DNA of 21,441 nt. Source: JAVBNA01 sp031551875 (lineage in GTDB: Bacteria > Bacillota > Clostridia > Oscillospirales > Acutalibacteraceae). Shown here piece by piece: positions 13,394 through 21,441 of the stretch. A program made the position numbers and the translations under genes. Numbering within the stretch: position 1 is the stretch's first letter; every line of letters starts with the position of its first letter. Location: assembly GCA_031551875.1 (NCBI GenBank), contig JAVBNA010000048.1, forward strand, positions 1-21,441, given 5' to 3'. A model generated the notes under the pieces. The model saw only the letters and a list, made by a program, of their open reading frames with translations, was not told where the DNA came from and ran no database searches.

Positions 13394-15172
13394 TTAAAGA
13401 TCGGGGCGGCCGCTGTCAATGCGCTTCCGGACCTTCTGCTCATACATTTTTGCGTCAGCCATTGAGATGATGGCGTCCACGTCCATGGAAACATCCTGAC
13501 GCAGGGAAACTACGCCAAAGCTGAAGGAAAGCATATAAGGCCGTTCGCCGGTACGGTTGATAACCTCGAGCGCTTCCTGTGTCCGTTTCATCAGCTTTTC
13601 GGCCATTTGCGTGTTGCAGCGCAGCAGAACGATGAATTCGTCCCCGCCCCAGCGGCAGAGAATGTCGCTCTTACGGATGCAGGAATGGATGGTTTTGACA
13701 ATGGCCAGGATCATCTCATCGCCCGCGTCGTGGCCATATGTGTCGTTGGTGCTTTTTAATCCGTCCAGATCAAGGAAACAGAGGCTGATTTCCTCGGGCG
13801 AAGCATCAGGGTCAGCGGACTTATCCATCAGCTTCCGAATCATTTTATAGCCCCACTCACGGTTGTATGCGCCGGTCATGGTGTCGGTGGAGGCGTAGTA
13901 ACGCAGCTGCTCCTCGTGCTTTTTCTGGCCGGTGATATCGGTGGCGGTTTCGATGTGGACATCCCTGCCGTCAATCCATTTGATGATGGCATCGCGCACA
14001 AGATACCATTTGCCTGTGATGGTGTTCTGAAATTCCCAGGAATAGTTTCCGAGTATAATGTTGCCGTCACTGTCAACCATTTGGGGAATGGGGCAAAACT
14101 CACAGGGAGCCTCCTTGCCCTTTTGCAGAAGCTTCCAGCAGGTTCCGCCGATGAGCTTCTCGGATTCAATGCCCAGTGATTCAGACAGGGCTTTATTGGC
14201 GAAGATGATCTCATAGGTTTGGATGTCGCTGACATAGATGACGCTGTCAATGTTGTCCGAAATGGTTTTGAGGATTTCAAACGTAAGAGCCTCTTTTTTC
14301 TCCGCGTTGCGCCGCTCGATCAGCGAAACCAGGATGTTTGTGATCTGCTTGAGCAGCTGAATTTCGTTTTTAGACCATTTGCGGTAATCCACGCAGTCGT
14401 CAAGGCCGACATAGCCGAGCGGAGTGTCACCATGGTAGAGTGTCAGGATGGCCAGCGACTTGATGCCCTGCGCAGCCAGGATTTTACGGCTGGTGTCGGG
14501 CAGTTCCCGGATGTCGTCGGTCACAAACATGCCAGTGGAAACAATCTCATCGTAGTTGTAATCGTCCTTTTTGAGGTTTTGCAGATCCTGAATCGCAGGC
14601 GCCACGCCGACGTCGCACCATTCATATGTGTTGCGGGTAAACCCGTTTTGAAGATCCTCGAAAATGTATACGCGGCTGACGTGCACGTAGCTGCCCAAAA
14701 TTTCCAGAATTTTATGAATGGCGGCGTTGACGTTGACCGTGTCATAGGCCGCGTGCAAAATCAGAGACACGAAGCTGCCCTGCTCAAGAATGGACTGTTC
14801 CTCGTCCTGCCTGAGCTCGTACAGGTACAGGACGTAGTAATCCGCGCCGTCAAGCGCCACGAGGTTGGCGGAGATGGAAACGGACAGGGTTTCTCCCTCA
14901 TACGTTAGGACATTGGCAGGAAAATGGCTGATTGAGCCGAAAGAGGAGAGCGCCCCGCGGATGCCCCTCATAGCATCCCCGCTTTCAAAACGCATCAGTT
15001 CATCCAGAGGAACAATCTGTTTTTCACTTTTCGGCTTTTCCATGGACAAAAAGGGGTTGAGCATAATTTTTGCGCTGGGGTTGACAAAGACAAGCTCATT
15101 GGGCTCGTCGCGCAGGCAGACGATCACAGGGGTCGGAATATTCTTAAATGTATTTTCAAAAAATGTTGTCAT
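13394..15172 (-). CDS. Diguanylate cyclase with PAS, GAF and PAS sensory domains
   Basis: The product should make cyclic di-GMP from two GTP in response to a cytosolic signal. The 592 residues read: N-terminal PAS-like domain (about 1-100), GAF domain (about 125-285), second PAS (about 295-420) and GGDEF domain (about 425-585). The active site is intact (RWGGDEFIVLL), with metal-binding FLDLDGLK and an RKSD inhibitory site five residues before GGDEF as in feedback-regulated enzymes. No EAL domain is present and no membrane helix. The second PAS holds three cysteines (GTCWKLL and CEFCPI), a possible metal or redox site. I chose the ATG at 15172, preceded by AGGTGA, over a TTG at 15190. It is monocistronic by its terminator; only a weak promoter candidate lies upstream. 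Confidence 0.93.
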   Translation of the reverse strand: MTTFFENTFKNIPTPVIVCLRDEPNELVFVNPSAKIMLNPFLSMEKPKSEKQIVPLDELMRFESGDAMRGIRGALSSFGSISHFPANVLTYEGETLSVSISANLVALDGADYYVLYLYELRQDEEQSILEQGSFVSLILHAAYDTVNVNAAIHKILEILGSYVHVSRVYIFEDLQNGFTRNTYEWCDVGVAPAIQDLQNLKKDDYNYDEIVSTGMFVTDDIRELPDTSRKILAAQGIKSLAILTLYHGDTPLGYVGLDDCVDYRKWSKNEIQLLKQITNILVSLIERRNAEKKEALTFEILKTISDNIDSVIYVSDIQTYEIIFANKALSESLGIESEKLIGGTCWKLLQKGKEAPCEFCPIPQMVDSDGNIILGNYSWEFQNTITGKWYLVRDAIIKWIDGRDVHIETATDITGQKKHEEQLRYYASTDTMTGAYNREWGYKMIRKLMDKSADPDASPEEISLCFLDLDGLKSTNDTYGHDAGDEMILAIVKTIHSCIRKSDILCRWGGDEFIVLLRCNTQMAEKLMKRTQEALEVINRTGERPYMLSFSFGVVSLRQDVSMDVDAIISMADAKMYEQKVRKRIDSGRPDL

Positions 15173-15289
15173 GAGATCACCTGTTTTCAACGATATTTAT
15201 GAGTAGACCGATCCATCCGTGAAAGGTTGCCGGACAGGTCTATTGTTGTTTTTCGGCGTTGTATCTGAGTACGATTTTAAGGCGCCAGG

Positions 15290-15335
15290 GCGCGGTGTGC
15301 CGGAGATCTCTGTCATAAGGTTCGAAATGCAGGGT
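15290..15335. other. Intergenic stretch with short palindrome
   Basis: The 189 bases between the membrane protein gene and the cyclase gene contain a small ATGCAG-GGT-CTGCAT palindrome (15328-15342 region) but no T run. I find no convincing intrinsic terminator for the membrane protein gene. A weak TTTCAC-N17-CATAAA minus-strand promoter candidate may serve the cyclase gene. Confidence 0.25.
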
Positions 15336-15361
15336 CTGCATGCATAAGCCCCCGTTATGGC

Positions 15362-16516
15362 CTACCGCGGGTAATTTTGGTTGGGGGGATAAGGGGGATG
15401 CTGAGACGGATAGTACTCACCGGGATTGGGCTGGCCGGAGCCGTAGGGCGGTTGGTTATAGCTCTGCGGGGACTGCTGCCCGTAATAGTCGCCCGGCTGC
15501 TGTCCGTAGTAGTAAGGCGCCTGCGGCTGTCCGTCCGGATAGTAGGTGTTTGGGGCGGCAGGATAATAATCCTGTGCGGGGAGGTCTTCGGTATACACGG
15601 TCGGCTGCGGCCCGACGGGCTGTTCAGCGGCGGCCAGTGCGGCGGCTTCAGCCGCCTTGGTCTCCGCCTCGATCACCATGCCCTTTTTATAGCTCTGGAA
15701 ATAAAGTCCGACCAGGAAAGCAAACACATACAGCGCAAAGAACAGGTCGGTGGGATAAGGGGTCAGCCCCGTTTCAAATATCTGGTTGGAGATACCTTCC
15801 GAGGGGAAGTAATGGATGAGCGCATAACCGAGGTAACGGGGGACAATGGCCATCAGGCAGGTCAGAACGGTCAGAAAGCCGAAAGAGAAGGAGCTCTTCA
15901 GCGTTTTGCGCTGCTCAATGCCCACCAGCAGGCGGGATTGACTGTACAAAAACAGCAGGCAGGCGATCATCGCAAAAGAGTCAAACATATTCTCGTTTCC
16001 GGTTTCGGTGTTAAACTGGATGAAGCTTACGGTCAGCCGTACAAGCCCCCACAGGGGCAGCAGCAGCGACAGATAGGGGTGCTTTTCAAAGGTGTTGCCG
16101 CCGCGGAACGCGTCAATGGAGAGGATCAGGAAGGCAAGGGCGGCGATGATCCCGGCAATGCCGAGGATGGTCTTGGAGGTGGTCACCTCGACGGTGATGC
16201 CCGACAGATCCGGCGAGCCCGAAAGGGTCATGACACTCTCCATCCCGACCGACACAGCCAGGAAAAAGCCAAACAGACCAGCCATAAAATTCGGTTTCTT
16301 GAGGTACAGAGCGGGCGCTTTTTTGTCCTTGGAGCACAGCCATACCACCAGAAGGGTGAAGACCACCAGCGCACCCAGCAGGATTTGCAGGGAAATGTCC
16401 CCCTTCACGGAGAAGCCCATATGAATGTCCAGGGCGAACAGGCGCTGATAGATACGCAAAGGGAGGATGGTGATCAGGCTCAGAAAAAAGAGAACCCAGC
16501 TTGTCTTAATCTTCAT
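15362..16516 (-). CDS. Polytopic membrane protein with Tyr/Pro/Gln-rich C-terminal tail, function unknown
   Basis: The 384-residue product has about eight hydrophobic segments spread over residues 5-285, including KTSWVLFFLSLITILPLRIY at the N-terminus and YPTDLFFALYVFAFLVGLYF as the last. An Ala/Glu helix follows, then a tail of about 90 residues rich in Tyr, Pro, Gln and Gly (YYYGQQPGDYYGQQ), probably disordered and cytoplasmic. I do not recognise the family; no transporter signature is visible. GGAGG lies 10 bases before the ATG at 16516; a TTG at 16522 is less likely. It begins 33 bases after citrate synthase with no terminator between, so it is probably in the same transcript, but a metabolic link is unproven. 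Confidence 0.88.
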   Translation of the reverse strand: MKIKTSWVLFFLSLITILPLRIYQRLFALDIHMGFSVKGDISLQILLGALVVFTLLVVWLCSKDKKAPALYLKKPNFMAGLFGFFLAVSVGMESVMTLSGSPDLSGITVEVTTSKTILGIAGIIAALAFLILSIDAFRGGNTFEKHPYLSLLLPLWGLVRLTVSFIQFNTETGNENMFDSFAMIACLLFLYSQSRLLVGIEQRKTLKSSFSFGFLTVLTCLMAIVPRYLGYALIHYFPSEGISNQIFETGLTPYPTDLFFALYVFAFLVGLYFQSYKKGMVIEAETKAAEAAALAAAEQPVGPQPTVYTEDLPAQDYYPAAPNTYYPDGQPQAPYYYGQQPGDYYGQQSPQSYNQPPYGSGQPNPGEYYPSQHPPYPPNQNYPR

Positions 16517-16549
16517 GGACAAAACGCCTCCAATTTAAGTTTCCGGTGG

Positions 16550-17935
16550 TTACCGCTGATGGATGGATATATAGTTTTTGGGCCCCGCCACCGATTTGTA
16601 GGCGGGGCGGATGATGCGGCCGCCGCAGACAATTTCTTCGATGCGGTGGGCACACCAGCCGGCGGTTCTCGAGATGGCGAATAGGGGGGTGAATAGGGCT
16701 TCGGGGATGCCGAGCATTTGGTAGACCAGGCCTGAGTACATGTCTACGTTCGAGCACATGGATTTCTTGTGGCCGAATTTTTCGTTGAGGACGCGCAGGC
16801 CTTGTTCTTCGATGGCTTCCATCAGGAGGAAGTCGCGCTCGAAGCCTTTTTCAAGGGCCATGTCGCGGGCGTATTTTTTGAGGAGGATGGCGCGCGGGTC
16901 GCTGACGGTGTAGACCGCGTGGCCCAGGCCGTAGATTTTGCCGGAGCCGTCGTTGGCTTGGCCGTCGCGGATTTTCTTCATGTATTCGTAGAGCTCGTTT
17001 GTGTTGCTCTCGTCCGAAAGGTTTTCGCGGACGTTTGCGAACATCTCCATGACTTTGCTGTTCGCGCCGCCGTGGAGCGGGCCTTTGAGGGAGTTGATGG
17101 CGCCTGCGATGGCCGAGTAGGTGTCGGTCAGGGTGGAGGACAGGACTCTGCATGTGAATGTGGAGTTGTTTCCGCCGCCGTGCTCCGCGTGCAGGATCAG
17201 CATCAGGTCGAGAAGGCGCGCTTCTTCGGGGGTGAACTGTTTGTCTTTGCGCAGCATGTAGAGGAAGTTTTCGGCCACGGACAGGTCTTCTTGCGGTACG
17301 TGGATGTGCAGCGATTTTCCGTCGAAGTAGTGGCGCTTGAGTTGGTAAGCGTTCGCCACGATGACCGGCATGCGGCCGATAAGCTCGATGGACTGGCGCA
17401 CGAGGTTTTCTACTGAAATGTCGTCGGGGTTCTTGTCGTAGGAATACAAGGTCAGAACCGCGCGCGACAGTTTGTTCATGATGTTTACGGAGGGCGAGCG
17501 CATTAGGACGTCCTCTGTGAAGCCTTCGGGCATTCTGCGGGCGGCCGAAAGCACGGTGTCGTATTGCTCGAGCTGGGTTTTGGTGGGCAGCTTGCCGAGC
17601 AGCAGCAGGTAGGACACTTCTTCAAAGCCGAAGGTCTGGTTTTTGACATGGGCTTCGACGATGTCGTTCATGTCAATGCCGCGATAGTACAGTTTGCCGG
17701 GCATGGCGACGCGGTCGCCGTCCATGATCGAATAACCTTGGACGCTACCGATAGAAGTTACGCCAGCGATAACACCTGTGCCGTCCGCGTTGCGCAGACC
17801 GCGCTTGATGTGTTCGGATTGGAATTCCTCGGGGTTGATCGTATATTGACCCTTTAGGTCTGCACACATGCTGGTCACATACTGGCCCAGCAGTTCCTTA
17901 TCCGCCTTGGATTGCATTCTGTCGGTGCGCGTCAT
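16550..17935 (-). CDS. gltA: Citrate synthase
   Basis: Citrate synthase condenses oxaloacetate and acetyl-CoA to citrate, the entry to the oxidative TCA branch. The 461-residue product shows the catalytic histidine region LHAEHGGGNNSTFT, the second histidine LKGPLHGGANS, the loop GLGHAVYTVSDPRA, the region SNVDMYSGLVYQMLGIP with the catalytic aspartate, and the C-terminal ISRTAGWCAHRIEE. Key catalytic residues are all present. An N-terminal extension relative to short bacterial enzymes is normal for the clostridial type. I chose the ATG at 17935: GGAGG lies 9 bases upstream, while an ATG at 18004 lies in the promoter. It diverges from the aconitase-like gene, which supplies the next step. A 2-methylcitrate synthase activity cannot be excluded. 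Confidence 0.95.
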   Translation of the reverse strand: MTRTDRMQSKADKELLGQYVTSMCADLKGQYTINPEEFQSEHIKRGLRNADGTGVIAGVTSIGSVQGYSIMDGDRVAMPGKLYYRGIDMNDIVEAHVKNQTFGFEEVSYLLLLGKLPTKTQLEQYDTVLSAARRMPEGFTEDVLMRSPSVNIMNKLSRAVLTLYSYDKNPDDISVENLVRQSIELIGRMPVIVANAYQLKRHYFDGKSLHIHVPQEDLSVAENFLYMLRKDKQFTPEEARLLDLMLILHAEHGGGNNSTFTCRVLSSTLTDTYSAIAGAINSLKGPLHGGANSKVMEMFANVRENLSDESNTNELYEYMKKIRDGQANDGSGKIYGLGHAVYTVSDPRAILLKKYARDMALEKGFERDFLLMEAIEEQGLRVLNEKFGHKKSMCSNVDMYSGLVYQMLGIPEALFTPLFAISRTAGWCAHRIEEIVCGGRIIRPAYKSVAGPKNYISIHQR

Positions 17936-17975
17936 AAATTTCTGCCTCCGTTCTTCGTCAAAAGGTTTGCCCTGT

Positions 17976-18004
17976 ATTATACGTCGATTTCGCATAAAAT
18001 GCAA
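17976..18004 (-). promoter_or_regulatory. Sigma-A-type promoter of citrate synthase
   Basis: On the minus strand TTGCAT (18004-17999), a 17-base spacer and a perfect TATAAT (17981-17976) lie about 40 bases before the ATG at 17935. Confidence 0.75.
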
Positions 18005-18091
18005 TACATTTTTTAATCACATTCATTTTTAATATAGTTTTCACGTATATTGCCCTTGGAATGCAAACTTTACGCGGGTTGGTTGTCATTT

Positions 18092-18110
18092 TCTATGCAT
18101 GATCTATGCA
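18092..18110 (+). repeat. Direct repeat next to the hydratase promoter, possible operator
   Basis: TCTATGCA occurs at 18092-18099 and again at 18103-18110, spaced by 11 bases (about one helical turn). It ends at the place of the -35 box. Related ATGCAA words occur at 17999 (the -35 of the divergent promoter) and 18061. A shared regulator of the divergent genes is a reasonable guess. Confidence 0.4.
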
Positions 18111-18133
18111 AAAGGGGCGTCATATGATATAAT
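18105..18133 (+). promoter_or_regulatory. Extended -10 promoter of the hydratase-icd operon
   Basis: A perfect TATAAT (18128-18133) is preceded by TGA, giving an extended -10 (TGNTATAAT). The -35 position, TATGCA (18105-18110), is a poor match and lies in the direct repeat, as in activator-dependent promoters. Confidence 0.6.
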
Positions 18134-18171
18134 GCGTACCATGTACACACAAAACCGGAGGGGAACAACCT

Positions 18172-20328
18172 ATGAATGGAATCACACTGCATAAGGGTGC
18201 ACACGGGCTTGTGGGCGCTCGGCCTGAAATGGGCGGCACGCCGTCCGGCAGGGATCTCACGATGGCCTACGAGGTGCTGAAGGCGCATCAAAGAAGCGCC
18301 GATGGCGGCCTCATGCGCATCACATTTGATGGGATGCTGTCCCACGACATCACATATGTGGGCATCGTGCAGACCGCGCGCGCCTGCGGACTTGAGAAAT
18401 TCCCCATGCCCTACGCGCTCACGAACTGTCACAACAGTCTGTGCGCCGTCGGCGGCACGATCAATGAGGACGATCACACCTTCGGTCTCACTGCCGCCAT
18501 ACGCTACGGAGGCATCTATGTGCCCGCCAATCAAGCGGTCATTCATCAGTACGCGCGCGAAGCGATGGCCGAATCAGGCAAGATGCTGCTCGGCTCGGAC
18601 AGCCACACGCGCTACGGCGCGCTTGGTTGCATGGGCGTCGGAGAGGGCGGCCCTGAGCTTGTGAAGCAGCTCCTCGGGCAGACGTATGACGTGCCGAGGC
18701 CCGAAGTCGTGCTGGTTTGGCTCACGGGCACGCTCAGGCAGGGCGTCGGCCCGCATGATGTGGCGCTTGCTCTTTGCGCTGCCACCTACGACAACGGCTT
18801 TTTGAAGAACAAGGTGCTTGAATTCGCTGGGCCCGGTGTCGCCAACCTGCCGATGGACACGCGCCTTGGCATCGACGTGATGACCACCGAGACGACGTGC
18901 CTGTCCTCAATATGGCAGACCGACGATGCCGTGAAGCAATATTACAAGGCGCACGGCAGGCCGGAAGCTTATCAAGCGATGGCCCCCAAAGACGGCGCGA
19001 CCTACGACGCGCTCGTCGAGATCGACCTTTCGAAGGTCGAGCCGATGATTGCGCTGCCCTTCCATCCTTCGAACGCCTACACGATCCGCGAGTTCAAGCA
19101 AAACGCCGCGGACATTTTGAAAACGCTCAGCGCGGACTTTTCGGGAAAGCTTTCGCCCGAAGGCGTGCGCGTCGATCAGGGCATCATCGCGGGCTGCGCG
19201 GGCGGCATGTTTGACAACATCCGCGAGGCCGCCGCGATTGTCGCGGGGCAGAACATGGGCAGCGGCGCATTCTCGCTGTCTGTGTATCCTTCGAGCATCC
19301 CGCAAAACCTGGCGCTGCTCAAGGAAGGCAGCATAGGGACATTGATGGAGGCGGGCGCGCTGATCAAGCCGTGCTTCTGCGGGCCTTGCTTCGGCGCGGG
19401 CGACGTGCCGAGCAACGGGGCCTTGTCCATACGCCACACCACGCGCAACTTCCCGAGCCGCGAAGGTTCCCGCCCGATGGACGGACAGAGCGCGGGCGTT
19501 GCCTTGATGGACGCGCGCTCCATCGCCGCCACAGCGCGAAACGGCGGACTGCTCACGTCGGCCACGGAGATCGACTACGAGATGCCCAAGCCGGTCGAAT
19601 ACGCGTTTGACGAGAAGCCCTATCAGGTGCGCGTGTACCAGGGATTCGGCAAGCCGAACGCGGAGCAAGCCCTTCACCAAGCGCCCTCCATCGCGCCGTG
19701 GCCGAAGATTCCCGCGATGAAAAATCACCTGCTCCTAAAACTGTGCGCCGTGATCCGCGATCCGGTCACGACCACCGACGAACTGATTCCCTCGGGCGAA
19801 ACGTCGAGCTTCCGCTCGAACCCGATGAAGCTGGCGGAATTCACGCTGTCGCGGCGCGACCCGCTCTACGTGAAGCGCGCCAAGGCCGTAAACGCGCTCA
19901 ACCTAGATGACCTGATCGAGAGCCTGGGCGTATCGAAAGATGACACAGCCGTCGGCTCGGCGATCTTTGCAAACAAGCCCGGCGACGGTTCGGCCCGCGA
20001 ACAGGCGGCGTCGTGCCAGCGCGTGCTCGGCGGCGCGGCCAACCTGTGCTACGAATTCGCCACCAAAAGATACCGGAGCAACGTGATCAACTGGGGCATG
20101 CTGCCGTTCACGGTCGAAGAACCTTTCGAAGGGGAAGTGGATGACTTCGTGTTCGTGAAGGACGTGCTTGAGGCCGTGAAATCCTGCAAGGAGACGATGC
20201 CGGCCACCTTGATCAAGCAGAGCGGAGAGCGCAAGGAAATCTGCCTGACGCTCAAGGGCCTGACGGACGAAGAGCGCGAGATTCTGGTGCAGGGCTGCCT
20301 GATGAACTACTACGCATCCAAAATATAA
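18172..20328 (+). CDS. Aconitase-family hydratase, probable aconitate hydratase
   Basis: The likely reaction is citrate to isocitrate, inferred from the family and from lying between citrate synthase and isocitrate dehydrogenase. The 718-residue product resembles the YbhJ-like branch. It keeps LLGSDSHTRYGALG (active-site histidine region), a cysteine in IIAGCAGG, the CFCGPCFGAGD cluster-binding pair and the C-terminal-type RNFPSREGS substrate-binding motif. The usual GCTNSR motif of aconitase A is replaced by GCAGGMFDN, so cluster geometry and substrate range could differ. It is much shorter than the 890-residue enzymes and similar to other clostridial hydratases. GGAGGGG precedes the ATG by 8 bases. 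It starts an operon with icd, 24 bases downstream, and diverges from citrate synthase. Confidence 0.88.
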   Translation: MNGITLHKGAHGLVGARPEMGGTPSGRDLTMAYEVLKAHQRSADGGLMRITFDGMLSHDITYVGIVQTARACGLEKFPMPYALTNCHNSLCAVGGTINEDDHTFGLTAAIRYGGIYVPANQAVIHQYAREAMAESGKMLLGSDSHTRYGALGCMGVGEGGPELVKQLLGQTYDVPRPEVVLVWLTGTLRQGVGPHDVALALCAATYDNGFLKNKVLEFAGPGVANLPMDTRLGIDVMTTETTCLSSIWQTDDAVKQYYKAHGRPEAYQAMAPKDGATYDALVEIDLSKVEPMIALPFHPSNAYTIREFKQNAADILKTLSADFSGKLSPEGVRVDQGIIAGCAGGMFDNIREAAAIVAGQNMGSGAFSLSVYPSSIPQNLALLKEGSIGTLMEAGALIKPCFCGPCFGAGDVPSNGALSIRHTTRNFPSREGSRPMDGQSAGVALMDARSIAATARNGGLLTSATEIDYEMPKPVEYAFDEKPYQVRVYQGFGKPNAEQALHQAPSIAPWPKIPAMKNHLLLKLCAVIRDPVTTTDELIPSGETSSFRSNPMKLAEFTLSRRDPLYVKRAKAVNALNLDDLIESLGVSKDDTAVGSAIFANKPGDGSAREQAASCQRVLGGAANLCYEFATKRYRSNVINWGMLPFTVEEPFEGEVDDFVFVKDVLEAVKSCKETMPATLIKQSGERKEICLTLKGLTDEEREILVQGCLMNYYASKI

Positions 20329-20352
20329 TACATTGACGGAGGCATACGACCC

Positions 20353-21441
20353 ATGAGCAAGATTCCGATGAATCCCATCGTGGAGATGGACGGCGACGAG
20401 ATGACGCGCATTCTTTGGCAGCAGATCAAAGACGAACTTCTGACCCCGTTCATAGAGCTGAACACAGAGTACTATGACCTGGGTCTGCCATACCGCGATG
20501 AAACCGACGACGCGGTGACTGTGCAGGCGGCGGAGGCCATCAAGCGTCTGCGCGTCGGCGTCAAGTGCGCCACGATCACGCCGAACCAGCAGCGCGTGGA
20601 GGACTACAAGCTCAAGCAGATGTGGAAATCCCCCAACGCGACGATCCGCGCCATCCTCGACGGCACAGTATTCCGCGCGCCGATCCTCGTAAAGAACGTA
20701 AAGCCGGTCGTCAAGACCTGGGAAGCGCCCATCACCATCGCCCGTCACGCCTACGGCGACATCTACAAGGCGGTCGAATACCGCGTGCCCGGCCCCGGCA
20801 AAGCCGAACTCGTATTCACCGCCCAAGACGGCACCGAAACCAGGCAAACCATCTACGACTTTGAGTGCGCTGGCGTTCTCCAAGGTGCCCACAACAAAGA
20901 CACCTCCATCGAATCCTTCGCGCGGGCGTGCTTTGAATACGCACTCTCCACCAAGCAAGACCTATGGTTCTCCACCAAAGACACAATCTCCAAGCAATAC
21001 GACCAGACCTTCAAGCTGCTGTTCCAAGCCATCTACGAGAAGGAATATCAGGACAAGTTTGAAGCCGCCGGCATCGAATACTTCTACACCCTGATCGACG
21101 ACGCCGTTGCCCGCGTTATCCGCAGCAAAGGCGGATTCATCTGGGCGTGCAAAAACTACGACGGCGACGTGATGAGCGACATGGTTTCGACCGCCTTCGG
21201 AAGCCTCGCGATGATGACGAGCGTGCTCGTCAGCCCGGAAGGCAACTACGAATACGAAGCCGCCCACGGCACGGTAACCCGCCACTACTACCAGCACTTG
21301 AAGGGCGTGCAGACTTCGACGAATCCTATCGCGACGATCTTCGCCTGGAGCGGGGCCCTCAGAAAGCGCGGCGAACTCGACAACAACCAGCCCCTGATCG
21401 ACTTTGCCGACCGCCTCGAAAAAGCCTCCCTCGACACCATC
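20353..21441 (+). CDS. icd: NADP-dependent isocitrate dehydrogenase, 3' end beyond the window
   Basis: The enzyme oxidises isocitrate to 2-oxoglutarate with NADP. The first 363 residues are present; the frame runs open to the right edge and about 40 residues should be missing. It belongs to the homodimeric type also found in eukaryotes (IDH1-like), not the Escherichia coli type. Marks are the start IPMNPIVEMDGDEMTRI, SPNATIRAILDGTVFR (isocitrate binding), KNYDGDVMSDMVSTAFGSL (metal and substrate signature) and AHGTVTRHYYQH, where the Arg-His pair contacts the NADP 2'-phosphate in this type. GGAGG lies 10 bases before the ATG. It forms an operon with the hydratase. Confidence 0.95.
   Translation, partial: MSKIPMNPIVEMDGDEMTRILWQQIKDELLTPFIELNTEYYDLGLPYRDETDDAVTVQAAEAIKRLRVGVKCATITPNQQRVEDYKLKQMWKSPNATIRAILDGTVFRAPILVKNVKPVVKTWEAPITIARHAYGDIYKAVEYRVPGPGKAELVFTAQDGTETRQTIYDFECAGVLQGAHNKDTSIESFARACFEYALSTKQDLWFSTKDTISKQYDQTFKLLFQAIYEKEYQDKFEAAGIEYFYTLIDDAVARVIRSKGGFIWACKNYDGDVMSDMVSTAFGSLAMMTSVLVSPEGNYEYEAAHGTVTRHYYQHLKGVQTSTNPIATIFAWSGALRKRGELDNNQPLIDFADRLEKASLDTI

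Noticed and set aside
15377..16684. Plus-strand frame of 435 codons opposite the membrane protein and citrate synthase genes
   Set aside because: It is antisense to two genes with good ribosome sites and domain structure, has a Gly/Arg/Gln-rich composition and crosses a gene boundary.
19903..20958. Minus-strand frame of 351 codons across the hydratase-icd junction
   Set aside because: It is antisense to two clear enzymes and shows no domain or ribosome site.

Overview
The window looks like a chromosomal segment of a spore-forming, moderately GC-rich member of the Clostridia, most likely an Oscillospirales/Ruminococcaceae-type genome. The reasons are the neighbouring sporulation genes gpr and spoIIP, a ctsR-mcsA-mcsB-clpC operon, an IreB homologue, a clostridial TSCPD-domain protein, and strong GGAGG ribosome binding sites. 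I see no rRNA, tRNA, insertion sequence, prophage or CRISPR array. The species assignment is inference.

Left part (1-3790, minus strand except the first bases). After an unidentified left edge and tandem hairpins comes a Ser/Lys-rich exported protein with a cadherin-like fold and a basic tail. Next is a sporulation cluster: gpr (spore germination protease), spoIIP (engulfment hydrolase) and a small membrane-anchored protein. Both gpr and spoIIP carry good matches to forespore- and mother-cell-type promoters, which also decide their start codons.

Centre (3821-10870, plus strand). rpsT (ribosomal protein S20) has its own promoter and terminator. The protein quality-control operon ctsR-mcsA-mcsB-clpC follows, driven by a promoter bracketed by two inverted CtsR operators. 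A three-gene unit comes next: a PHP-domain phosphoesterase, a TSCPD protein and an unknown protein. It closes with a bidirectional terminator.

Region 10878-13388. Two minus-strand genes (an unknown 100-residue protein and ireB) each have a promoter. A long, apparently structured leader precedes a LysM-LysM-GH18 spore peptidoglycan hydrolase of the SleL/YaaH type. In that leader a hairpin covers the ribosome binding site and a short overlapping reading frame precedes it; this is the best candidate in the window for undescribed regulation.

Right part (13394-21441). A PAS-GAF-PAS-GGDEF diguanylate cyclase and an unknown polytopic membrane protein with a Tyr/Pro/Gln-rich tail lie on the minus strand. 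They are followed by citrate synthase (minus), diverging from an aconitase-family hydratase and an NADP-type isocitrate dehydrogenase cut by the right edge (plus). The last three make up the oxidative branch from oxaloacetate and acetyl-CoA to 2-oxoglutarate, probably for glutamate synthesis. Their shared 236-base intergenic region holds two promoters and an 11-base-spaced direct repeat that may be an operator.
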